Shown here: in pieces, positions 14,738 through 27,700 of the stretch
Layout: the number at the start of each line of letters is the position of its first letter
Numbering within the stretch: the first letter of the stretch is position 1
Assembly (NCBI GenBank): GCA_016801845.1
Contig: CM028915.1
Span: 11,491,501-11,555,500, forward strand
Length of the DNA stretch: 64,000 nucleotides
Source: Polydactylus sextarius
Taxonomy: Eukaryota; Chordata; Actinopteri; Polynemidae
Direction: 5' to 3'
The notes under the pieces: model-generated
Told to the model about the DNA's origin: nothing
What the model saw: the letters and a program-made list of their open reading frames with translations, nothing else
Databases searched by the model: none
Position numbers and translations under genes: made by a program

Positions 14738-15678
14738 ATGCGCATACATATGCTTACACACACACACACACATGCCCCATCCTCTATGTGTTCTGTGTGC
14801 TCTGCCTCTGTGTGGGAACTGCATGATACCCCCCTCATGTTAACTTCTCCAGATTATGACTCAGGAAAAAAAAAACTTTTTTCCTACATACATGTGACAT
14901 TTTCATTTAGACATGATCTCAGTAATACGTTACAACTTTATAGTCTTTGAATCTTATTCTTTGCTTTGCTACGATGAAGCCACATCAGCAAGTGATTAAT
15001 TCATTTGCATCACTGCTTTGTCATCATGCTTGTGTTACCAGCAGTACACAGTTTAATTTACATTTTATTTAAACTCCAGTAATGACATTTAAATTCAATC
15101 TACATTATACTTACATTAGGAAAGTGTAGTCAAATATTTCTTCTACTATAACGTCACCTGATAATAGTCTGTTGCTCTGCATTTGAACTATTACACTTCT
15201 AGAAATCTCTACTCATGAAAGACCATTGATCATTTAAAATCTAAAAGTCCCAGAGATGTGTTTATTATTTTCTCCTCTACTATGATTGATCCAAGTTTTT
15301 GCATCATGTGTATTTATTTGAATATTATGAATGGAAAGGTCAGCTTATTTGTCATTACAAGTGCTCAGTTTATGTTATAAGTTATTTAAAATGCAGTGCA
15401 CAATGATTGATTGCTTCTCATATCCTGTATGTGTGGAGATGAATTGATCAATCAGTGAATCGCCTGCGAGTGTGGCTTCTCCTCTAGAGTGCGAGTAAAA
15501 CGGCAGCTGACTAAGACTTGTGTTTCTCCCCACAGGTAAAGAATACGAAGGCTACCAGCCCTTGTGGTTTCACCAGAGGAGAGACTCAGTCACTGGAGAG
15601 ACAATCTTTGTGTACAAGGGAGGTTACTGGGAGACAAAGGAGAGACAGGACTGGAGCATGTGTCCTGACATCTTCTAA
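3831..15678 (+). CDS. osbp2: osbp2, oxysterol-binding protein 2 (3' part, 12 exons; frame broken)
   Basis: Sterol/PI4P exchange protein acting at ER-Golgi contacts. Exons: 3831-4081, 7659-7857, 8873-8993, 9583-9649, 10180-10332, 10438-10678, 10852-10972, 11644-11747, 12814-12909, 13241-13425, 13561-13781, 15536-15678 (TAA). All junctions are GT..AG and phases agree except in exon 10438-10678. Visible parts: a coiled region (LEETIEQLAKQHNSLERA); an acidic tract followed by EYFDAMED, a FFAT motif for VAP binding (exon 8873); the ORD start (KPNYSLNLWSIMKN); the ORP signature EQVSHHPP at the junction of exons 10438 and 10852; and the C-terminus DWSMCPDIF. Peptides such as GNHYVWRK and KQKTVYQTL match OSBP2 better than OSBP. 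The PH domain lies upstream of the window. Exon 10438-10678 is 241 nt where 246 is expected, and near 10513-10522 the frame is lost, giving a stop at 10621. A poly(A) signal AATAAA lies at 15978. Confidence 0.93.
13885..14192. repeat. imperfect inverted repeat in the last osbp2 intron
   Basis: A GAGTTGCGAAG..GGAGGACA arm near 13889-13911 recurs as its reverse complement near 14168-14190 with a few mismatches. The interior is AT-rich and includes a T run and an (AT)n tract at 14109-14137. It could be a small fold-back or MITE remnant. Target-site duplications were not identified. Confidence 0.35.
14699..14772. repeat. compound (CA)n microsatellite
   Basis: Two CA runs separated by a short CATACACATG-type spacer, inside the last osbp2 intron. 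Confidence 0.95.
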
Positions 15679-16816
15679 CCCAGGGACCGACCCCACATCA
15701 CACCTAACCTCAATGGACAGGGAAACGCTCGGCCTCTGGTCCTTACGCAGTGGGGCATAACTGGCTCATGAGCACTATGTGGACCTGTGTGAGCATGAGA
15801 TTGTGTATGTTTCACACACATTCTTGGATTACACTGTACCTCCAAATGTACTCTCTCAATCTGTTTTTACTGTGGGGAAAAAGAAGGTGCGTTCCCTGAA
15901 TAGTCCTCTTTGACTCTATACTGAAACAGTAGTGAGATAACGTGTGGCTGTGAGATAGTGAAGTTGTAATGTCTCACAATAAAGGCACCTGTGCACTCTC
16001 GAAATCAGGTGCTCTGTAATTCTACCCACAATGCACTTTTCTGTGATCACCCCATTACAGAGTTTTACCAATTCGATAAAAACCCATATCAAAGCAGCTC
16101 ACAACTATAGTCTGGCAACTAACAGGGGGAAAATAAATCATCAAGAGGCACATAGAAACATAACGGTGAATACTTGTGAGTATTTCAGTGGTTACGAGAA
16201 ACGTGTCTTTTTAGATTTTAAATTAGTTTCTTCTTTCTCTTCACAGGAATAATTTCAAGTGCTTATATTTGCCTCCTTTGGTCGCTAACGATCAAGGTTA
16301 AGGCCTGAATTAGATTCTGTTTAAAATTGTGGAGACCTAAAATTTTGGAAATTAAATGAATAATACATTATCATGTTAATAACTACAGACAAATAATGTA
16401 ATACACCTGTAAACAGAAATAATAATTTAATATAGTTTTTAAAAATCAACTTGTAATTTTAAATGATTTATTACGGATTTGTTTTATTCTAGCAGTGTAA
16501 TATTTTACTGCTAATTTTCTATGATTTTTTTCAGTACTGCTCGATTCATCAATATAATCTGTTAATTGAGACAAACACAACGGAGCCATTCATGTGATCA
16601 GCGGTTACTCTGATCTAAATGCTTCTCTGAAATGGTCATCGCTGAGAAAAAAGAAAACAATTTGGAAAAATTGCATTTATACAATTATTTTGTCTGTATT
16701 TATTCATCTTACTGTTTTTTTTTTTTCATAATGTCTTAATTATTCGATTAATTTTCAGTTTACAATTTTGGTCTCCATGATCAACAGCTAATATTTAATT
16801 GGGCAAATGATCTTGT

Positions 16817-16852
<36 letters not shown>

Positions 16853-18596
16853 ATTTTCCTGAACTAAAAAAAAAAAAAAAAAATGCAGCAGTGCAGAGAT
16901 GTGTTTTATTTGGTGTGAATGTCGGGGTTTCTCTGGGGACATGCAACAGATGTGTTGAGTTGTCAGCGAGACTGTAGTCTGTGTGGTGATAACATGGCTG
17001 CTTATCTGTTTCATTCTTTGAATATGAAACGCCTCTATGCTTCAATGCATCTCACTCATCTAAACACACTTCAGACATCTTCCAGTTGTGGTTCTGATTA
17101 GCAGTAGTCAGTCTTTTAGTTGTAACACATTAGTGCAATTTGCAGCAGTGAAACATTAAACTATTCGTATCACTTTAATAGGAATCTCCATCAAAGACCT
17201 TGATTACGCACTTTTCACTGTGGTTGACCATAGGTTAGTACATAACTGTGTTGATGTTGAGAAGATTTCACTTTGTACGTGTACTTTACCTTGTCTTTTG
17301 GTGCTCTCCCATAGCAACACACACTGTATCCATGGTGACCATTTCGAGTGACATCATTCTCACTGGTCTTACAAAGTGTTAAATCTGCGCCAAATCACTG
17401 AGACATTCAGTAAATTGCCACCCAGAACATCCAGTGTTGGTGTCTATAGTTCGTCTATAGCGCCACCACCTTCCATCAGTCACTAACTTGTAGTTCAGAT
17501 GTTTCCTGTCGGACTAGTTCATGTGAGAGCGGAGTGGTTTCTCTCCAGACTGGCTTCAGCTGACAGGAAATCAGGGCTGGTTCCTGCGGTCGACTGCAGC
17601 CACAGAGGAATCACCACAGCTCACGTGTGTAGTCCTTTCATTCAGTGTTTGTGGACACGCTGATCTGGGATCAGCTCATCACCGTACCCTCAGTCTTTTT
17701 GCCTTTAATTGACTGAACAAGGGAAAGAGTCCTCTGACCTGTGCACTACATGTCTCCAGTGACAAGAGTTTTGAAAACCAGTTAGTATTTTTTTGTAATT
17801 ATTGTTAGGAATGTAGAATTCAAGGCTGGAGGTATTGTATATACCGTCTAGTCTATTTCTGTGAATATTTTGTGATAAAAGAATGATATTGTAAAGTTAT
17901 GAATAATTATACTAATCTGAATATTAAGTTATCTGTACAGCATAGATCAAATCGAAAGAAATTAACTGGATGGCCCTGAAAGATTTGCTGTAATCTTTAG
18001 TTTTTAATCCAGAGTAATTTTACGAACATGGAGGTTAATTCTGAGGTGCCCGCAATTTGGCTGCAGATCCATCTTTTATATTTACATAAATTGTCGCAAC
18101 ACACTGAAAATAAGTTTTATAGAGTCCTTGATACTAGCACATTAGTTACTGTGGTTCAGTTATCATTTTTGTCTGACGTGCAGGCCATAAAGATGTGAAT
18201 AAAGCTCTGTGAGAGAGATTAATTGACAACAGAGCACCCCCTCCATGCTAAATATTTGGCTGATAGCTTGAAGGATATTTGATGATAAAATGAGCCCTTA
18301 AAATGTAAAAACGCTCGTCTGCGAGATTCTTCACCAATGACTTGATAATGACATGAATGAAGAGTGATGTTTTCGGGTTCTTTTTGTTTTGTTTTTTTTT
18401 TTGCACAAAAGATGCTTCTTTTACCTATTTACATGAAAGGCTTTAACCTGTTTTTGATTTGTGATTGTCATGAGCACGATTTCATTAGTCTAAAATTAAT
18501 CTCATCTGAAATGACTTGCTAAAGGTAATAATTCAGCAGGTGTTTTTTTTTTTTTTTAAGGAAATATGCTTTTGTTGAATGAGAAGATTGACGTCT

Positions 18597-18870
18597 CTTT
18601 TAGCTTAGCACAAAGTCAGAAAAGAAGGGAAAACAGCGAATCTTACTCTGTCCAAAGATACACAACCATCAGCTCACTAACATTGTATACACATTATATC
18701 TTGTTCTTTAAGAAGTCGTACTCACTTCTGATCAAACCATAACGTGTCTGTTAAATTAGATCACAGTCAACATTAAAGCTACTTGTAATTGGATTGATTT
18801 TAGTCAGAGCAGCCCTGTTTCCAGCCTCTAAGCTAAGCTAAAATAAGCTAAGCTAACCTGCTCCTAGCCT
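18597..18870. repeat. dispersed MITE-like repeat with inverted arms
   Basis: The left end reads TTTTAGCTTAGCACAAAG.. and later TCTGTCCAAAGATA; the right end reads CTGTTTCCAGCCTCTAAGC then TAAGCTAAGCTAA. Left and right ends are inverted relatives of one another. Wording such as TTAGCTTAGCATAAAG, GGAAACAGGG and CTCTGTCCAAAGG is familiar from a very common teleost dispersed repeat. The copy is diverged and has no coding capacity. Confidence 0.6.
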
Positions 18871-20532
18871 TAGTCTTATAGTATGTTGAACAGACAGTTA
18901 AGAGAGTGGTATTTCTCTTCTCATCTAACTTTTAAGCGCATATTTCCTAACAAAAGAGAGACAGAGATTTCTTTGATTTTAATTCACTGCTTTACCTCTC
19001 CTCTTGTTTATCTGCCTCACACAGACTCAGACACTTCCATTTGCATCCACATAAATACCAGCCATTGAGGTCGTCTACACTTAATATCATATCAATTGTG
19101 TCGCATATAATGATGAAAGCTACCGCGGCAAGATGCTTATTGTTATTATTATTTTGCTATGTGGGAAATGATCATTTTTACAGCTAATTCTGCATCATCG
19201 TGCACAGTCATGACACCTGAAAGGTGATGAAGAAAAAAAAAAGTAGTTTGTGATTTCCTTTTTTTTTTTTGTCAGCAATCAATATATTGTTTGAGATGAT
19301 TTTATATTTGAGAATACATATTATATTTTAAATGATAAATGGAGAGCTCATCAGACGTTTTAATCAATATATTTCCAAATAACTTGACCTCAGTACTTGA
19401 CGGTGACGCTGACGGCCTGTACAGTATGAGACCGCTGTAGCAATAACACAGTGAGATGACGTAGATTTGTTAGTTAATGGCTGTTGTTGCTTAAAAACAG
19501 TTGTCTGCCTCACATGCAGAAAAGGGGGAAAAAACAAACAAAAAAAAAAAAAAAAAAAAAAATCAACCAAAGTGTAAATGGAGAGTGTGGTGTTGACTAA
19601 AAAACAACAACAAAAAAAAAACCTCTTCATCTGCCTTCCCTGTGTTAGAGGGATCCAACTTTCATTTCATCTCACCCGACTCTTAATTCACAGTGGTGTG
19701 ATTTTTGATTTATTTTTTTTTAGCTTTAACTTTTTCTGCTTTTATTTTCTCCGGTCTTATTTTTATCTTCTCATGGGTGCCATTGTTCTTATGTTGGTGT
19801 ATTCATACTGTTCGTATGCATAATGAGCGCGATTTGTGTGCGTGCGTGGCACACATTTTCCTCTCATTGGATGCTGCTCAGTTTTGAGGTGAACTAGAGA
19901 AGACGGGGAGGAAGGAGGAGATGATTTTTGTTTTTCTTGCCTAAACTCTGCATCTCCTCCAACTGTGACTCGCGACTTTGTTGTGAGATTCGACCTTTGA
20001 CGTCAATAAACTGTAAAATGCTGAAAGTTATGAAACACATCACAACAGCGGCCTGGTACAAGAGGTCAAAGGTGACTGACCTGCCTTGACTACTACTCTT
20101 ACTCCCCAAATACACTTAAGTGTATTCAGGTGTAACTGCAGATTCAACTGGGGTTTGTTTCAGTTTTTTTTTTTTTTTTTTTTTTAATTGTGAATTTTCT
20201 CCCTTAATTTATACTCGTATAACATTGTCTTTAAACAGCAAAGACACAATAATAAAAAAAAGAAGATAATAAAATTGATATTGTTGACACTGAACACGTC
20301 TGCTTTGTTTTCTTTCAGTGGAAGTTGGATGCTGGGATGAATTTAACTGGTATAATCGATCATAAACCACTCAATAAAAACATGTTGCATTGGTCAGTGC
20401 AGTACAAGGACAGAGCAGGGTCTAGATTTAATCAAAATATCTAGTCTGACACTTATACACAATACAAATGTCCTTTGATTTTATCCAAGTGTTGTCCCTA
20501 TATTGTTCACATAAGACAGACTAATTAGCTGA

Positions 20533-20538
<6 letters not shown>

Positions 20539-20573
<35 letters not shown>
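20539..20573. repeat. (TG)n microsatellite
   Basis: Uninterrupted TG run in intergenic DNA. Confidence 0.95.
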
Positions 20574-20577
<4 letters not shown>

Positions 20578-21059
20578 GTTATTGAAAATTTAGGGCATTT
20601 TATTAGTGAGAGGGAAAAACAGAATAACTGTACAGATATTTTTATAAATGTAAACTCAATGGGCTGTTTTTTAGGTAACTGAGCTAAAAAAAAATGAATG
20701 TAGTTTAATATCACAGTCCTGCAATAAAAAAAATCCTATATTATGAAGATTTTAATGTTGTTTCAGAAAGGGGATGTTTGTGTTGCTACTTCACTGTATT
20801 AGATTAAAAAGTGTTTCTGTTAATTAGACTAATCTGGACAAAATAATACAAACATTTGTCAGTATAAGACATTACGGTTCAAAAGTAAATAAAAGTGATA
20901 ATCTACATCTTCTAAATTGATTATACACCTCTCTGACATCATATTCTCCATGGAGGTAACATTTATTGAAATGAAATAAGTTTGTACCAGAAATATTGAT
21001 AATGAGCTAATAATGAAAAAAAAAAAAAAGTTTTATTTTAGAGGCCTATTATCTTGCTT

Positions 21060-21249
21060 CTCCTATGGCGCTAAAATTGCCGCTATGCGCGCGCCAGTGC
21101 GCCTCCCCCTGGCACGCACTTCCTCCCGTGCGGGTCTCGAGCTGTTTGACTGTTTCTGAGGAAACCAAGTAAAGCGCGTGTCAATCAGGAGCGAGCAGCA
21201 GCAGCGGTGAAGTTCACCCCTGAAGAGTCAAACACAGCATCGACTTAAA
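21060..21249 (+). promoter_or_regulatory. promoter region and noncoding exon 1 of the coiled-coil gene
   Basis: A short GC-rich, CpG-rich island in AT-rich surroundings, without a TATA box. It contains GCGCGCGCC-type runs and the imperfect palindrome GTTTCTGAGGAAAC at 21152-21165. A good donor (AAA|GTAAGT) at 21249/21250 suggests that the first exon ends there and is spliced to the exon starting at 21709. The transcription start is not resolved. Confidence 0.5.
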
Positions 21250-21717
21250 GTAAGTTACTGGTGTTTTTTTTTTTTGTTGTTTTTTTTTGACGCACTGCAG
21301 CGGTGGAGGAGTAATTTAGAAAGTTCAGATGATGATGTTGTTTTATTTTGCTTTAATGTAGCTGCTCTAGAAAAGAAGGGAAATAGTCTTAATATCCTAG
21401 TCACAGTTGTTTTTAAGCGTCAGTCACTGGTAACAAATCCTACATCAGTGCTACAGGAGCTTTACGCTTCAACCCGAGCAGCTCTTGTACTTGATGTTGA
21501 AAATAAAATGGAGAGACAAGAAAGTTCAGGAATTTATTGTCTTCTCAGTGAAAAGAAGTGAGTGTGACCTGCTGACATGATAAATTGCTTTGGTTTCCTG
21601 GACAACTGAGCAACATAAACCCCCCACTCCCAGTTAGGCTCCACCACTGGTTGATACTGGGACAAATGTGTCTGTAGGTTTCTGCTGAATGTTCACGTTT
21701 GTCTCCAGCAGCAGGAC

Positions 21718-23163
21718 ATGACGGACAGAAGCCATGATGGAGCCGAAGACACTGAGCTTCTTTACACTGGTCTGATCACAATAATATGTTACAAGTTTCA
21801 TTCCTGTGTGAGTTTTCTCTCGGTCCTTGTAACCATTTTATTTTTTCTGACCACAGATCTGAGTGACAACAACAGCAGTGTGTCTTTATTGGACGTTCAG
21901 CCTCTCAAATTGGACCACTGTGATCTCCTCCTGGACGCCATCGATGCTCAGCTTTGTCAGCTGCAGGTCTGTGATCTTTGTTTGTTGTCTTGTCTGTATT
22001 TGTGTGTGAGTAGCCCATATTTTTAAGCATTTACTGTGATTAACTCAGGTTCGGCCCCAGAAACATCAGGAGGTTTTCAGAAAGCCTGACTGCAGCAGTT
22101 CGGGTAATTCATATCATCACACACCTTATTAGAAATCTGGAGGGTTTTTTAGGTGATAATCTGTGTTTTTTTTTTTCTAGCTCCTCTTAAATGGAGCCAG
22201 TCACTAAGCAGAGACACAGGCCTCGGAAGTACAACTCAAACAAACGACACTCCCATGTCTCGTCTTGATTTGATACACACCCCGATGATGACGCAGCAAA
22301 CATCAGGTAATGTTTCAGTTTCATTAATGTGACCAAATCCTTCTCAGAACATTGTATTTACAGGCTGTTATTTGGAAACTAACTCACAGTAATGGCTGTC
22401 AGATGTTTTAGTTTGTTAATGTTTGTTATTATCAAAGTCTTGTCTTAGTACAATAAAATAAGCTTGTCTTAATTATTTCTCCACTGCTCTGTCCCAGAGA
22501 GGAGCACTGGTTGCCACAGTGGTCCTGACACTCACAAGGAAACTAAAAAGAGGTTAGACAGAAGGACAAGAGACAAGGCGGAAACAGAGTCTCGCAGGGA
22601 GCAGGTTATGTGGAGACTTGAGAGGCTGCTCGGAGATATGTGTATGGACGTCGCGATGGCAGAAGAAACACAACCTCCTCCTCCTTCAGACAGTATCTGC
22701 ACCGAGGACTTTGTTAGACGCTTCAGAGAGGAGATGGTGGAACAGACTTTAGACAAAGAAGAGGAGGCTGAGAGCACCGAGGAGTTTTCCAACAGTGACA
22801 CTTGCCTGAGGGAACAAAAAGGACCGAGTGTCCTCGATGCTGAAATAAGAAGATCAGCAACACCTGAGAAAAGCAGTAAAGTCATAGTAGCTGCTCGCTA
22901 CACCCAGTCCCGCAAACCTGGTCAACGAGAGAAATTTTCTGGCAGCTGTGGACAGAATATTAAACATATTAGTGACAAAACACCACAGAGGCTTGATGAT
23001 GACAGCAGCAGTACGTATAATCCTCCATGAGTAAGAGAAAAATTATCCATCTGTCTACTCGCACGTCCACCCAGCTGTCTGTCCATCTGGGTTTCTAGCA
23101 GGTCAACTCCAAAGCTACTTGAAAGGTTGCAATTAAAATATAACCAATATTTATGGTCCAGGG

Positions 23164-23202
<39 letters not shown>

Positions 23203-24666
23203 CACCTTTGACTCTGTTACCTCCCTTTCAGTCTTTCATAAGACTGAAAGACTGACTGTAATAGAGCATGAAAACCTGCAGCACATTAACAGCTGTTCTC
23301 CTGATGCCAGTAGCTCGGCAGGTAGCACTCACACAGATGACACTGTGTCTGCTCAGTCTATCTAATCTGTTTATGTGAGAGGTTCATGGGTGTGAACATC
23401 TGCTCACTGCAAACACTGACTGAATGCATCTTGTATCTTATAGGAGTATCTGTGAGGAGTTTTGATGCTGTGTCCACAACGAGCAACTTTGACTCAGTCT
23501 GCACAGAGGACGTCCACATGCAGACAGGTAAATAGCTGCAGAATTGCAGAAAAGATTTTTGTTGAGTGTTTGTCATCTGACCTTTAATCCCCACGTTGGC
23601 CTTCAAGATCTGACGATATTATGTTATGTGATCCTAAAAGGTTTAAACTTTTAGTCCTCAGATCCTCATATGGAAAAGTGCAAAAGAGAATTTCTCCTGT
23701 TCGCAAAATTCTGCATAAAAAGAGAGAATGCTACAGGTAAACTACAAGGAACAATGATTTAAAACTTATTAAACATTTTATTTTCTATCTCTTATTTATT
23801 CTTATATCTACATCGATGTAGTTTTTCTGTTTTTCTATGTGAAGCACATGTTCCAGACTTGTATACTTTGTGTTCTTTCGTGTCCCAGCGATATTGACAA
23901 GGACACGGATGAAGAAATGAGCCACTGCAGCAGGAGATGCAGGTGTGAGAGGACGTCAGAGAAGAAGCAATCAGACCGGGCAAAGATGAAAGAGCGGATC
24001 ACTTATCTGCGACAAGTGAGACACAGATAATGAACCTTTTGGTGCATTTAAGTATAATTGTAGAAATCAGCTGTGTATAATCGTCCGTGTTCATGTGAAT
24101 GACACGAGCTGGTTTGTGCTTGTGGTTTAGAAATGTGAGAAAGAAGAAGAGGCACTCAGGTTGAAGAAGACTCAGTTAAAAGACGTTGACTTGTGTCTCG
24201 CTGAACTTCGTCAGGCCAGAAAGGTAACAGCAAGCGTCTTCAATAGAAAACTGTGTATAGACGTTTCACTCATATTCACTGTTTGTGGTTTATTACCCAG
24301 CATGCCTTGCAGGAATTAGAGCGACTGACTGCAGAGACGGCACAGATGGAAAAAGAGAAGAGGACTCTAGAGTCCACTCTGAGTGACAGCAGGGCAGAGA
24401 GGGACTCGATTAGGTATCCTAACGCTGTGTCACACTAATTATAATATCTGAAGCCATATGCTTCTGTAGTTCTACTTAGAAAAATAACACGGCAATAAAT
24501 GTGTTGTAGCTGTCAGCTGGAGAAGTTGCAGAAAGAAAGAGAATCCTGTCTCCATGAGATCAGAGATATGGAAGAAGAACTTGCAACTCTGAGGAAACAT
24601 AGAAAGAGTCTAAATGATGGAACCTGTGTGGAGAGGGTAATTAAACATGACTAAGCAATATGTCTT

Positions 24667-24701
<35 letters not shown>

Positions 24702-27700
24702 TTGTTCTTGGTACACAGCTTTTGTTTTTGTTTCCACTGATCCACAAATAGAACAGAGTTATTGTGTCAGTGCTGGAGAGGGAGGAGATGGAAAGACAGC
24801 TGGCCAGTGCCAAAACAGAATTGTTTGCTGAACAGCGATGTGCAAGAGAGAAACTGGAGTCCATGCAGGAGGTACAGTATCAAGACTTAAATAAGGATCT
24901 TCAGTAATTCAGGTTGAAAGGTAAATGACTTTGTTTGCAATAGTACCAGTGGACAATTTTATAATAAATTCAAAAGGTCATAACAGACTAAATTAGTGCC
25001 TTCAACATGACTATCATACTATTCATTTCTGTGTTTTGAAATGAATAATAAATTAATCTTTTTTGTCTCCATAAATGACATTGGAGCAGAATTTAGAGGA
25101 GGTTCATGAGCAACTCCAGAGAGCCACAGAAACAGAAAGGTCACTGAGGAACAGATGTGCTTGTTTGGAAAAGGAACTGATCCAGAAAAAGGAGCAAATT
25201 GAGGTGGCAGCTTCCATTATCACATTTCACATCACATCACTTATAGCTAATATAAAAATATAATCATATTGTTATCTATCAGGCAAAAGGCCGCAGGTTC
25301 TTTCCTAACTGTCCCTAATAACTGTGTGTGTTACTGTGTTGTTACTCTCAGGCGCTTGAAATTCAAGTAAGCGAGCTACAGGTTGAGCTGGGAGAGTGCA
25401 AGATCAGGGTGAGTACACTGGAAAAGATGTTGACACAGAAGGACCTGCAGCTGATGGATTTCCAGGAACAGTGTGGAGCCTTAGAAGCAGAACGAGATGG
25501 ACTGAAGGGGGAGCTACAACATCTGAAAACCCAGCACCACGACACGCTGAAGGAAGCCCAGGAACAAACACAGAGGATGATGGTATGTGCTGAGTCAGAG
25601 TGAGACTTTCTTAGGTTTCTCTCATTCTACAAGTTATTTTTCATTCAAAAGAAATAAATTAAAAAATGAACAGTGAATTTGGAAAATACTGATTCATTTC
25701 ATTACTCTTTAGGTCAATCAGCAGGCTGAAGAGCAGAGAGCAAGTGCCTTGAAAGAACAGACTCTGGTTCTCACCAGCTGCATTGAGTCAATGCAAAGCT
25801 CCATCCAGGTTAGTGTGTCATACTTCAGCTGTAAAATCCACCACTATAGTGTGTCAATATAACCTGCTCCAATATGAACTCTTATCTAAAGTACCTTGCA
25901 CTGCCATTAGTGCATGTATGTTCAATTTGAGTGCAACTTCCTGACTTGTTCTTGGGATTATTGCACTAAACAGAAAATATGTTAAGGATTAATATTCTCC
26001 TGTTCTGACAGCTGAAAGAAGAAGAAGTACAGAGTTTAAAGAAATCTCTGGAGCAGCAGAAAGAGGCTGTAAAGAATTGTGAAAAGAAGCTGCATATAGA
26101 TGTCTCTGAGAAGGTATTCTGATAATCATCTGCCTAAAATATGCAGCGTTTTCAACACGATTGGATGATATGCATGTGCTCCCACCCAGGTGCACAAAAC
26201 AGTGGAAGAGGAGAGGAGGAAATGGGAGGTTGAACAAGAGGAAGAGAAGAGTAAAGCACTCGCTCTTCAACATAAAGTTTTGGAACTAAAAACAGTAAGG
26301 TGACTCGCACCTATTATAACATTACTATCTTAAATCAGTAGAAATACATTCTCATTCTGTCTTTGTATGGTCTTATTTTTTATCCATCAGAAAGTGCAGG
26401 AGTTAGAGAGTGAAAGTTGTGCACAGCAGAGACATCAGGAGTCTTTACTGGCTGTTATTTGCAAATCACTGAAAGAGGAGCACAAGGCTGAGCTGCAGAG
26501 GTTAAAGAAGCAGATGTCACAGGTGTGGGAAAATCACAGACATTAACAATTTATAGGCACATGAGGAGATATGCTATTATAGAAAAAGCTAACTGTGTGG
26601 TCTGTGGTCACAGGAGAGCCAGGAGGCGGTGCAGCAACTTATGGAGGCTGCTCAGCTGGCGAAGAAAGAGGCTGAGGAGCTCCGGGTGAAGCTGGAAGAA
26701 AGGGAGAGCAGCCATAACCAAATGACAGCTGAGCTGGATCAGCAGCTCAGACACTGGGCACAGGAGCTGGGAGCAGAGTGCCAGCATCTACACCTCTTAG
26801 TGGAGCAGAGTGGAGCCAAACAAAAAGCTGTGCCACTACCTGCCAGGTATAACGTCTCAGTCTGGCTTTCATCCATACCTGCTTCACAAAGAAGGGGGTT
26901 CTTTGTGGGCAACGTGGTGTGTTTGTTGATTAGCCTCTCATCCTGATGCCTTTGTGCAGTCTGACAGCGGCCGAGGCTCTTATGAACCTGAGAGCACTAA
27001 GAGAGCAGCTGGTGCACTTGATTCACCATCTACACCAGGAGCTTGATTCACAGAAACAAACCACACAGCAGCTGAGAAAAGACAAGGTACAGAATAAATT
27101 CACACACCTCACAGCGGTTGGTGTTAAATGTAGCACATTAACTGTTTGCATGTATCAAGGAAAGAGAACTGAACGTACAGTGGCAACAGCTGAGGATGGA
27201 GCGAGATCACGCTTTGGATTCTCTGAAGCAGCGGCTCATTTATGTAAGAACCTACACACTTTATAATGTTCATGACTGCTACAGTTACAGCTTTACAGAA
27301 AAGTGCACCGTGATATTTGTGCAGGAGCACATCGAGGAGTTGAGCAGTTTGAACAGAGCTCGTGTTAGTGATGGAGGAGCAGAGGGAGGAGGAGTAGCAG
27401 GATCTCTCCGCAAGCAGCTGAAGGCTAAAGACCTGGAGCTCAAGCAGGTTCAGAGGAGCATGACTCAGTGGAAAGAACAGACGGCAGCTCGTCTGGCCTG
27501 CAAGTTTGAAGAGGAGCTGACAGCTGAACTAGAAAGGTAGAACACAAGTTTTCCTCTTTATGGCATGTATAATCGATCCACATAATAGATTTTACTGCAG
27601 TTAAGTTTTACTCTAATTTCCTGCCATCTCACAGGTGCAAGGAAAAGTTGTTAAGGGGAAGGTAACTGGTTTCTATGTCTGTGAAACATAGATGACATAC

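Larger units (their letters stand above)
15990..21150. other. intergenic region between osbp2 and the coiled-coil gene
   Basis: No convincing exon was found on either strand. It holds A runs at 16821-16847 and 16866-16883, T runs near 18550 and 20167-20185, a (TG)n at 20539-20573 and a MITE-like element at 18597-18870. Further AATAAA hexamers (for example near 18197) mean that a longer osbp2 3' UTR cannot be excluded. Confidence 0.6.

Noticed and set aside
17310..17340. RFX/X-box-like CCATAGCAAC and CCATGGTGAC
   Set aside because: Half-sites only, spacing does not fit an X-box, and no promoter lies nearby.
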